This document shows positions 1 to 5,130 of a DNA stretch of 6,198 nucleotides, piece by piece (position 1 is the stretch's first letter; every line of letters starts with the position of its first letter). The notes below the pieces were generated by a model, which worked only from the letters and a program-made list of their open reading frames with translations, was not told the DNA's origin and made no database searches. The DNA is from an uncultured Clostridia bacterium (GTDB lineage Bacteria > Bacillota > Clostridia > Oscillospirales > Acutalibacteraceae): contig CAMJYF010000124.1 of assembly GCA_946409885.1 (NCBI GenBank), forward strand, positions 1-6,198, given 5' to 3'. A program made the position numbers and the translations under genes.

Positions 1-67
1 GGACGGCGTTCTGTACACCGACCGGCTGGCCCCCGGGGAAAAGGTCTATTTTACCGAGGACATGTGA
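1..67 (+). CDS. def: Peptide deformylase, C-terminal end only (5' truncated by window)
   Basis: Reading from base 2, the last 21 codons give DGVLYTDRLAPGEKVYFTED plus a final Met, then TGA at 65-67. Peptide deformylase removes the formyl group from the N-terminal Met of new proteins using a metal held by an HExxH helix. In the family that helix is followed directly by a 'DHLxGxLFxDR' type sequence, and the visible DGVLYTDRL matches it. The catalytic motifs lie before base 1 and cannot be checked. The identification also rests on the neighbour: def directly upstream of fmt is one of the most common bacterial gene pairs. The stop codon overlaps the fmt ATG by one base (TGATG), which suggests translational coupling. 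Confidence 0.78.
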   Translation, partial: DGVLYTDRLAPGEKVYFTEDM

Positions 68-999
68 TGAAAAATATCGTCTTTATGGGCACGCCGGATT
101 TCGCCGTGCCCGCGCTGGAGGCGCTGATCCGCTCGCCGGAATATGAGGTGGCGCTGGTGATCTGCCAGCCGGATAAGCCCCAGGGCAGAAAACAGATCCT
201 CACCGCCCCGCCCGTCAAGGCGCTGGCGGTAAGCCACGGGCTGAGGGTCTATCAGCCGAACTCGCTGAAAAACGAGGAGGCGTACGAAACCATCCGCGCC
301 TGTTCGCCGGATTTCATCGTGGTCTCCGCCTATGGCAAGATCCTGCCCAAAAACGTGCTGGACCTGCCCCGTTACGGCTGTGTCAACCTCCACGGCTCGC
401 TGCTGCCCCAATACCGGGGCGCCGCGCCGGTGCAGTGGAGCGTCATCAACGGCGACGCGGTCTCCGGCGTCACCACCATGCTGATGGACGTGGGGCTGGA
501 TACGGGCGATATGCTGCTGCGGGAGACCGTAGCCATCGGCCCGGAGGAGACGGCGGGGGAGCTGTTCGACCGGCTGGCCGCCCTGTGCCCCGCGCTGCTG
601 CTGAAAACCCTGCGCGGGCTGGAGGAGGGGACCATTGTTCCCGAAAAGCAGAACGAGGCCGAGGCCACCTATGTGGGCATGCTGGATAAGGCCATGGCGG
701 AGATCGACTGGAACAAGCCCGCCCGGACCGTCCACGACCTGATCCGGGGCCTGAACCCCTGGCCCGTGGCGAAAACGAAATTTGACGGCAAAATCTTCAA
801 GATATATTCCTCCCGCGTGCGCGAACAATCCATAATGGGAGACGCGGGCGCGCTGCTGGCCGACGGCGGACGTCTGTTCGTCCGCTGCGGCGAAGGGGCG
901 CTGGAGCTGCTGGAGGTGCAGCTGGAGGGCGCCCGACGCATGAGCGCCGCCGATTTCCTCCGCGGCCACGCGCCCGCGCCAGGAAAAAAGCTGGGGTGA
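67..999 (+). CDS. fmt: Methionyl-tRNA formyltransferase
   Basis: Uses 10-formyltetrahydrofolate to formylate Met on initiator tRNA in the cytoplasm, the step that Def later reverses on the protein. The 310-residue product is of normal family length (about 310-315). The N-terminal formyltransferase domain begins MKNIVFMGTPDFAVPAL. The catalytic Asn-His-Asp triad is visible as N107 and H109 in 'CVNLHGSLLP' and D145 in 'GLDTGDM'. The 'SLLPQYRGAAP' loop (111-121) is the family signature for tRNA acceptor-end recognition. The C-terminal domain (about 205-310) includes 'GLNPWPVA' and the usual 'LLEVQLEG' strand. ATG at 67 is preferred over the GTG at 64: it has GAGGA at 56-60 with a 6-base spacer and overlaps the def stop by one base. 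No odd residues or breaks were seen. Confidence 0.97.
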   Translation: MKNIVFMGTPDFAVPALEALIRSPEYEVALVICQPDKPQGRKQILTAPPVKALAVSHGLRVYQPNSLKNEEAYETIRACSPDFIVVSAYGKILPKNVLDLPRYGCVNLHGSLLPQYRGAAPVQWSVINGDAVSGVTTMLMDVGLDTGDMLLRETVAIGPEETAGELFDRLAALCPALLLKTLRGLEEGTIVPEKQNEAEATYVGMLDKAMAEIDWNKPARTVHDLIRGLNPWPVAKTKFDGKIFKIYSSRVREQSIMGDAGALLADGGRLFVRCGEGALELLEVQLEGARRMSAADFLRGHAPAPGKKLG

Positions 1000-1037
1000 A
1001 TCGCCTCAGCAAAGAGGGATTTGGCGAGCTGATTATA

Positions 1038-1064
1038 ATGTAGCGCGGCTCAGTGAGCCGCCCG
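1038..1064 (+). repeat. Left 27-base arm of the inverted-repeat element, with internal palindrome
   Basis: The arm starts ATGTAGCGCGG and ends CCGCCCG. Bases 1047-1063 are a perfect palindrome, GCGGCTCA-G-TGAGCCGC, with 8-base arms around one central base. Compared with the reverse complement of 1144-1170 it differs at three positions only: two are the partners of one base pair in the palindrome (C-G here, A-T in the other arm) and the third is the unpaired central base. Confidence 0.8.
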
Positions 1065-1084
1065 CAACGCGATTCCGATTTTTT

Positions 1085-1107
1085 GACGTTCATATCCAAT
1101 ATACGTC
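1085..1107 (+). other. Small hairpin in the centre of the inverted-repeat element
   Basis: GACGT at 1085-1089 pairs with ACGTC at 1103-1107. After a two-base bulge, ATAT at 1092-1095 pairs with ATAT at 1099-1102 around a CCA loop. The stem is short and AT-rich at its tip, so it is weak alone, but it sits near the axis of symmetry of the whole element and could form the tip of a long cruciform or RNA hairpin. Confidence 0.4.
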
Positions 1108-1143
1108 GGATTTTAAAGTTGTTTTCGTTCGGAACGGCTTCGC

Positions 1144-1170
1144 CGGGCGGATCATTGATCCGCGCTACAT
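1144..1170 (-). repeat. Right 27-base arm of the inverted-repeat element, with internal palindrome
   Basis: This is the reverse complement of the left arm at 24 of 27 positions. It contains the palindrome GCGGATCA-T-TGATCCGC at 1147-1163, again with 8-base arms around a single central base, followed by CGCTACAT. The two palindromes have kept pairing despite sequence change, which argues that the small stems themselves matter. Confidence 0.8.
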
Positions 1171-1184
1171 GACCTCGCTAAACT
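1155..1184 (+). promoter_or_regulatory. Weak candidate sigma-A promoter upstream of the metallopeptidase gene
   Basis: TTGATC at 1155-1160 (four of six match to TTGACA) and TAAACT at 1179-1184 (four of six match to TATAAT) are separated by 18 bases and lie 46 bases before the ATG at 1230. The -35 box would fall inside the right arm of the inverted repeat, so the element could supply part of a promoter. The match is modest and could be chance. Confidence 0.2.
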
Positions 1185-1215
1185 ACAATTTCCCTCATTC
1201 TCTTCCGTTTTTTCA

Positions 1216-1223
1216 GGGAGGTG
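1216..1223 (+). promoter_or_regulatory. Strong ribosome binding site for the metallopeptidase gene
   Basis: GGGAGGTG contains a GGAGG core ending 8 bases before ATG at 1230. It is the best Shine-Dalgarno site in the window and fixes the start of the downstream gene at 1230. Confidence 0.85.
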
Positions 1224-1229
1224 TAAAAA

Positions 1230-1964
1230 ATGCTGATCCTATTAAGTATCTACGGAATGCACCGTATGGGCTACGGGTTTGATATGACCTATCTGCTGCT
1301 GGTGGTTCCGGCGTTCCTTCTGTCGCTGGCGGCGCAGGTCGCCGTCAAAAACGCCTACCGCAAAATGGCGAAGGTGTACTCCTCCCGTGGGTATACCGGC
1401 GCGCAGGCGGCGGCCGCCGTGCTGCGCTACTACAACATCAGCGACGTGCGCATCGAAAAGATCGGCGGCACCCTGTCGGACCATTTCGATCCCCGCACCA
1501 ACGTCATCAGCCTTTCGCAGGACGTCTACGACAGCCCCAGCATCGCCTCGGTGGGCATCGCCTGTCACGAGGCGGGCCACGCTGCCCAGCACGCCTACGG
1601 CTACAAGCCCATCGTGTGGCGCAACTCCATTCTGCCCGTGTGCAAAATCGGTTCCTGGGCGGGCATTCCGCTGGCGTTCCTGGGGTACTTCCTGGGGTTT
1701 GAAACGCTGGTCTGGGTGGGCCTGCTGCTGTATTCGGCCATCCTGCTGTTCCAGCTGGTCACCCTGCCGGTGGAATTCGACGCCAGCCGCCGCGCCATCA
1801 AGGTGATCGAGGAGACCGGCATGCTGGCGGAGGGCGAGGAGCTCTCCGGCGCCAAAAAGGTGCTGCGCTGCGCCGCCATGACCTACGTGGCCTCGCTGGC
1901 GGTAACACTGGCCAACCTGCTGCGGTTCATCGCCATCTTTACCGGCGGCAGAAAAAGAGAGTAG
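1230..1964 (+). CDS. yugP: YugP-family membrane zinc metallopeptidase
   Basis: The 244-residue product matches the bacterial neutral zinc metallopeptidase family of Bacillus subtilis YugP (Pfam Zn_peptidase_2). The zinc-binding motif HEAGH is at 113-117, inside 'GIACHEAGHAAQHAYGY'. The family-conserved 'TLPVEFDASRRA' (178-189) holds acidic residues E182 and D184 that may supply a further ligand. 'TLSDHFDPRTNVISLS' (81-96) is also typical. Hydrophobic segments at about 20-38, 141-158, 159-178 and 214-236 indicate a membrane protein with the active site between the first and second segments. The substrate of this family is not established; proteolysis at the membrane is inferred from the motif. 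Length is close to the family norm (about 225-235). The start is set by GGAGG at 1217-1221. It is followed after 15 bases by rsmB, so it probably shares a transcript with the rRNA methyltransferases without an obvious functional link. Confidence 0.9.
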   Translation: MLILLSIYGMHRMGYGFDMTYLLLVVPAFLLSLAAQVAVKNAYRKMAKVYSSRGYTGAQAAAAVLRYYNISDVRIEKIGGTLSDHFDPRTNVISLSQDVYDSPSIASVGIACHEAGHAAQHAYGYKPIVWRNSILPVCKIGSWAGIPLAFLGYFLGFETLVWVGLLLYSAILLFQLVTLPVEFDASRRAIKVIEETGMLAEGEELSGAKKVLRCAAMTYVASLAVTLANLLRFIAIFTGGRKRE

Positions 1965-1979
1965 AAAAGAGACTGGTTT

Positions 1980-3290
1980 ATGAGCAACGCCCGCGACGCC
2001 GCGGTACGGCTATTGCTGAAAATCGAAAAGGACGACGCCTATTCCACCCTCTCCGTGGCGGAGGAATCGGAGAAGAACCGGTTCCCGGACGGCCGGGAGC
2101 AGGCGCTGTTCACCGCGCTGGTCTACGGCGTGCTGGAGCGCCGTATCACGCTGGATTACAATATCGCCCTGTACCTGTCCGCCCCGCTGAAAAAGCTGCA
2201 CCCCAAAGCCCTGTGCATCCTGCGGGTGGGGGCCTACCAGCTGCTGTATCTGGAAAAGATCCCGGCCCGGGCCGCCGTCAGCGAGGCGGTGGCGCAGACC
2301 AGACAGATGGGCGTGGGGTTCACCTCCTCCCTGGTCAACGCCGTGCTGCGCAAAATCGCGGCGGCGGGGGAGCTTCTTCCCGATCCGTCTGATGAAAAAG
2401 CGTATCTCAGCGTCCGTTACGCCTGCCCGCCGCCCCTGCTGGAGCACTTTCTTTCCCACTACGGGCGGCAGCGGACGGAGGCGGTCCTGTCCGCGTTCCT
2501 GGGCCGCCGCGCCCTGTTTTTGCGGCTCAACCCCTTAAAGGGGGCAAACGCGGCCGAACGGCTGGCCGCGGAGGGCGTGACGGTGACCGCCACCGACCTG
2601 GACAACTGCGTCTGCGTCAGCCGCACCGGCGATATCGCCGCGCTGCCCTCCTTCCGGGAGGGGCTGTTCCACGTGCAGGACCGTTCCTCGCAGCTGTGCT
2701 GCAAGCTCCTCGGCGCAAAGCCGGGGGAGACGGTGGTGGACTGCTGCGCCGCCCCGGGGGGCAAGAGCTTCACCGTGGCGGAGTACATGCACGACCAGGG
2801 CGTTCTCTACGCCAACGACCTGTATGAACATAAACAAAAACTGATAGAAGAAGGCGCCGCCCGGCTGGGGCTCACCTGTATCCGTACCCTCTGCGGCGAC
2901 GCGGCGGACCTGCCGGAAAAGCTGCCGTCGGCGGACCGGGTCCTGTGCGACGCGCCCTGCTCCGGCCTTGGCGTCATCGGCCGCAAGCCGGAGATCCGCT
3001 ATAAATCCCCGGCGTCCTTCGCGGCGCTGCCGGACCTGCAATTTCACCTGCTGCGGCGGTGTTCCGCCCTGGTAAAGCCCGGCGGCACGCTGCTGTATTC
3101 CACCTGTACCCTCAACCCCGCGGAGAACGAGGACGTGTGCGACCGCTTTCTGGCGGAATTGCCGGAGTTTACCCTTTCGGACGATCCGTATTACGCCTCG
3201 CTGCGGGGGGAGGCGCGGTATAAAACCTTCTTTCCGGAACCGGAGGGCGGCGACGGCTTTTTCGTGGCCCTGTTCCGCAGAAAACCATGA
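1980..3290 (+). CDS. rsmB: 16S rRNA (cytosine-C5) methyltransferase RsmB
   Basis: Methylates C967 (E. coli numbering) of 16S rRNA, with S-adenosylmethionine as donor. The 436 residues match the usual length (E. coli about 429). An N-terminal NusB-like helical RNA-binding domain (about 1-130) includes 'ALVYGVLERRITLDY' and 'RVGAYQLLYLEKIPARAAVSEAV'. The catalytic domain carries the SAM motif 'VVDCCAAPGGKS' (252-263), the 'DAPCSGLGVIGRKPEIR' block with C327, and 'LLYSTCTLNPAENE' with C376, the likely nucleophile. The two-cysteine arrangement is the hallmark of RNA m5C methyltransferases. It ends with the common 'PEGGDGFFVALFRR'. ATG at 1980 lies 15 bases after the yugP stop, with only a weak purine run (AAAAGAGA) upstream. 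Its end overlaps rlmN by 4 bases (ATGA). Confidence 0.96.
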   Translation: MSNARDAAVRLLLKIEKDDAYSTLSVAEESEKNRFPDGREQALFTALVYGVLERRITLDYNIALYLSAPLKKLHPKALCILRVGAYQLLYLEKIPARAAVSEAVAQTRQMGVGFTSSLVNAVLRKIAAAGELLPDPSDEKAYLSVRYACPPPLLEHFLSHYGRQRTEAVLSAFLGRRALFLRLNPLKGANAAERLAAEGVTVTATDLDNCVCVSRTGDIAALPSFREGLFHVQDRSSQLCCKLLGAKPGETVVDCCAAPGGKSFTVAEYMHDQGVLYANDLYEHKQKLIEEGAARLGLTCIRTLCGDAADLPEKLPSADRVLCDAPCSGLGVIGRKPEIRYKSPASFAALPDLQFHLLRRCSALVKPGGTLLYSTCTLNPAENEDVCDRFLAELPEFTLSDDPYYASLRGEARYKTFFPEPEGGDGFFVALFRRKP

Positions 3291-4321
3291 TGAAACAAGA
3301 TATCCTGTCTATGGATCTGCCCGCGTTGACCGAAGCGGTCAGGGCGCTGGGGCAGCCCGCCTACCGGGCGGGGCAGATCTGCCAATGGCTCCACAAAAAC
3401 GGCGCGGCGGACTTTGACGAGATGACCAATCTCCCCAAAACGCTGCGGTCGGTCCTTCATGACAATTTTGTCATATTCGGCTGCGCTATTGAAAAAAAAC
3501 TGATTTCAGAGTATGATGGAACAATCAAATACCTGTTCCGCCTGCATGACGGCGAGTTTGTGGAAACCGTCCTCATGAAGTACAAATACGGGTATTCCGT
3601 CTGCGTTTCCTCGCAGGTGGGCTGCCGGATGGGGTGTAAATTCTGCGCCTCCACCCTCAGCGGCGCAGTGCGCAATCTGGCCGCCTCGGAGATCCTCTCC
3701 CAGGTGTACGCGGTCCAGCGGGATACCGGCGCGCGCGTGTCCCACGTGGTGATGATGGGCATGGGCGAACCCTTTGACAACTACGACAACGCCCTCCGCT
3801 TTCTGGCGCTCATCACGGATGAAAACGGTCTCAACCTGAGTATGCGGCACATCTCCCTTTCCACCTGCGGCGTGGTGCCGGGCATCTACCGGCTGGCGGA
3901 GCGGAACCTGCAGCTGACGCTGTCCGTCTCCCTGCACGCGCCCAACGACGCGCTGCGCACCTCCATGATGCCGGTGAACAGAAAATGGCCGGTGGCGGAG
4001 CTGATCAAAGCCTGCAAAGACTATACGGCGGCCACCTCCCGGCGCGTCTCCTTTGAATACGCCCTGGTAAAGGGCGTGAACGACACGCCGGAATGCGCCA
4101 GAGAACTGGCGGCGCTGCTGAAAGGGATGCTGTGCCACATCAACCTGATCCCGGTGAACGAGGTGGCGGAGACGGGCCTGAAAAAGAGCACGGCGGAAAA
4201 CGTAAAACGATTTGAGGCGTATCTGGCGGACCGGGGCTTTGCGGTCACGGTGCGCAGAACGCTGGGGGCGGATATCAACGCCGCCTGCGGACAGCTGCGC
4301 AGAAGCAGCGTGAAAACGTAA
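3287..4321 (+). CDS. rlmN: Dual-specificity 23S rRNA A2503 / tRNA A37 C2-methyltransferase RlmN (radical SAM)
   Basis: A cytoplasmic radical-SAM enzyme that places a methyl group on carbon 2 of A2503 in 23S rRNA and A37 in some tRNAs. The 344 residues are of family length. The [4Fe-4S] motif CxxxCxxC is C113, C117 and C120 in 'QVGCRMGCKFCAST'. The SAM-contacting 'GMGEPFDNYDN' is at 158-168. C334 in 'GADINAACGQLR' corresponds to the methyl-carrying Cys (C355 in E. coli), and C106 corresponds to E. coli C118. The C355 equivalent is also found in Cfr resistance enzymes, so family alone does not exclude Cfr, but the length, the 'DILSMDLPAL' N terminus and the housekeeping context favour RlmN. ATG at 3287 overlaps the rsmB stop as ATGA; a second ATG at 3290 is equally possible. 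No Shine-Dalgarno sequence is visible, so translational coupling to rsmB is likely. Confidence 0.96.
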   Translation: MMKQDILSMDLPALTEAVRALGQPAYRAGQICQWLHKNGAADFDEMTNLPKTLRSVLHDNFVIFGCAIEKKLISEYDGTIKYLFRLHDGEFVETVLMKYKYGYSVCVSSQVGCRMGCKFCASTLSGAVRNLAASEILSQVYAVQRDTGARVSHVVMMGMGEPFDNYDNALRFLALITDENGLNLSMRHISLSTCGVVPGIYRLAERNLQLTLSVSLHAPNDALRTSMMPVNRKWPVAELIKACKDYTAATSRRVSFEYALVKGVNDTPECARELAALLKGMLCHINLIPVNEVAETGLKKSTAENVKRFEAYLADRGFAVTVRRTLGADINAACGQLRRSSVKT

Positions 4322-4381
4322 TTTTCGGACGGGAGGAGTACGGCGGAGACGGCGATATGCCGCGCCGCGACGAATACCGGC
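4322..4381 (+). other. 60-base spacer between rlmN and the phosphatase gene
   Basis: The spacer contains the purine run GGGAGGAG at 4331-4338 and CGGAG at 4344-4348, but neither lies at a normal distance from the phosphatase ATG at 4382. A short CGGC-GATAT-GCCG hairpin (4350-4362) is possible but has only four pairs. No terminator is apparent. The spacer is GC-rich like the coding DNA and holds the start of the short ORF at 4357. Confidence 0.6.
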
Positions 4382-4440
4382 ATGATGAAATATTCGATTA
4401 TGACAGACAGGGGAGTCGTCCGGGCGACCAATCAGGATAA
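4357..4440 (+). other. Short ORF overlapping the phosphatase start, possible leader peptide
   Basis: ATG at 4357 has CGGAG at 4344-4348 with an 8-base spacer, a better initiation context than the phosphatase itself has. It encodes 27 residues beginning MPRRDEYRHDEIFDYD, very rich in charged residues, and stops with TAA at 4438-4440, 56 bases inside the phosphatase gene in another frame. Ribosomes on it would pass over the phosphatase start. It may be chance; no homology is recognised and codon support is too slight to judge. Confidence 0.2.
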
Positions 4441-5110
4441 CTGTATGGCCGCCTGCCCGGATGACGGCTCCTGCTTTGCCGTCGTTTGCGACGGCATGGG
4501 AGGCGCCCTGGGGGGAGACGTGGCCTCGGAGATCGCGGTAAAGACCATCTCCGGGCGGATCGCCGCCGGCTGGCGGGCGGGTATGTCCAACGAGTCGCTG
4601 GTCAACCTGCTGACCACGTCGATCACCGCCGCCAACATCTGCGTGCTTGACCGCGCGGAGGAGGACCCCCGGCTGCGCGGCATGGGCACCACGGTGGTGG
4701 CCGCCGCCATACAACAGGACCGGCTGGTGATCGCCCACGTGGGGGACAGCCGCGCCTACGCGTTTACCGACCGGCTGGAGCAGCTGACCAAAGACCACTC
4801 TCTGGTGCAGGACATGGTGGACGCGGGGATGCTCACCCCCGAGCAGGCGTCCGTCCATCCCAACAAAAATTACATCACCCGCGCCCTGGGCATAGCGGAG
4901 CGGGTGGAGATCGATTTCACGGAGCGCTCTTTTTCCGATCACGAAAAGCTGCTGCTCTGCACCGACGGCCTCACCAACTACGTGGATGAGGACGCTATCG
5001 CGGGGATCCTGTCCTCCGGCAGGCCGGAGGAGACGGCCCGGCTGCTGGTGGAAGAGGCCAACCGGAACGGCGGCGGCGACAACGTGACCGCCGTGGTGAT
5101 CCAGAAATAA
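4382..5110 (+). CDS. stp: PP2C-type serine/threonine phosphatase, Stp/PrpC family
   Basis: A cytoplasmic metal-dependent phosphatase that reverses phosphorylation by the neighbouring PrkC-type kinase. The 242 residues form a complete single PP2C domain without extra domains. Visible motifs in order: 'TDRGVVRATNQDN' (8-20) with R14, the expected phosphate-binding Arg; 'CDGMGG' (36-41) with metal ligands D37 and G38; 'MGTTVVAA' (101-108); 'HVGDSRAYAF' (119-128); 'TKDHSLVQDMVDAG' (136-149); 'NYITRALG' (163-170); 'LLCTDGLTNYV' (191-201) with metal ligand D195; and 'GGGDNVTAVVI' (230-240) with metal ligand D233. All core residues are present, so activity is expected. Start ATG 4382 (or 4385) is chosen because the family begins just before the TDxG motif; no in-frame alternative lies upstream and no ribosome binding site is seen. 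The gene names prpC and stp are both used for this family. Confidence 0.95.
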   Translation: MMKYSIMTDRGVVRATNQDNCMAACPDDGSCFAVVCDGMGGALGGDVASEIAVKTISGRIAAGWRAGMSNESLVNLLTTSITAANICVLDRAEEDPRLRGMGTTVVAAAIQQDRLVIAHVGDSRAYAFTDRLEQLTKDHSLVQDMVDAGMLTPEQASVHPNKNYITRALGIAERVEIDFTERSFSDHEKLLLCTDGLTNYVDEDAIAGILSSGRPEETARLLVEEANRNGGGDNVTAVVIQK

Positions 5111-5112
5111 GC

Positions 5113-5119
5113 AAAGGAG
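5113..5119 (+). promoter_or_regulatory. Ribosome binding site of the kinase gene, deciding a TTG start
   Basis: AAAGGAG ends 11 bases before TTG at 5131. The only other in-frame candidate nearby, GTG at 5119, overlaps this site and has no Shine-Dalgarno sequence of its own, so TTG 5131 is the better start. The spacer is longer than ideal, which together with TTG suggests moderate translation. Confidence 0.6.
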
Positions 5120-5130
5120 TGACGAACGGT

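Larger units (their letters stand above)
1014..1196. repeat. MITE-like or REP-like inverted-repeat element
   Basis: Two arms, 1038-1064 and 1144-1170, are reverse complements at 24 of 27 positions. The outermost 11 bases (ATGTAGCGCGG) match perfectly. Outside them are further shorter matches in the same inverted order: GCGAG at 1024-1028 with CTCGC at 1174-1178, and GAGGGA at 1014-1019 with TCCCTC at 1191-1196, though the spacing between these differs on the two sides (4 versus 12 bases). The 79-base centre holds further small hairpins. There is no internal ORF and no obvious flanking duplication. This fits a non-autonomous miniature element or a large intergenic repeat of the kind common in GC-rich Clostridia. 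Whether it occurs elsewhere in the genome cannot be seen here. The outer limits are uncertain; the two 27-base arms are sure. Confidence 0.6.
1000..1229. other. 230-base non-coding gap between fmt and the metallopeptidase gene
   Basis: No credible coding region lies here, and the gap is visibly more AT-rich than the genes on both sides. Most of it (about 1014-1196) is the inverted-repeat element described separately. The final part, about 1197-1229, carries a pyrimidine-rich run and the ribosome binding site of the next gene. I see no GC-rich hairpin immediately followed by a T run. The T6 at 1079-1084 lies about 18 bases past the palindrome at 1047-1063, too far for a classic intrinsic terminator, so read-through from fmt is possible. 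Confidence 0.8.

Noticed and set aside
46..969. Open frame of 307 codons on the minus strand opposite fmt
   Set aside because: It mirrors fmt almost exactly; the low-complexity Gln/His/Gly-rich product is a codon-bias shadow, and fmt has all catalytic residues.
1047..1084. Palindrome plus T6 run as an intrinsic terminator after fmt
   Set aside because: The T run begins about 16 bases after the stem ends, so it would not release polymerase in the usual way, and the stem is better explained as part of the inverted-repeat arm.
3459..3474. Palindrome ATGACAA-TT-TTGTCAT inside rlmN, resembling an operator
   Set aside because: It lies within coding sequence of a conserved region, far from any gene start, in a locally AT-rich patch where such a match can arise by chance.
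3626..3646. Possible Cfr-type antibiotic resistance methyltransferase instead of RlmN
   Set aside because: Cfr shares the radical-SAM core, but the N-terminal sequence, the overlap with rsmB and the linkage to the phosphatase and kinase genes are those of the housekeeping rlmN.
3506..4942. Long open frame of 478 codons on the minus strand across rlmN and the phosphatase gene
   Set aside because: It is antisense to two genes with complete family motifs. Its translation is rich in Arg, His, Gly and Val without a recognisable domain, as expected for the opposite strand of GC-rich coding DNA.
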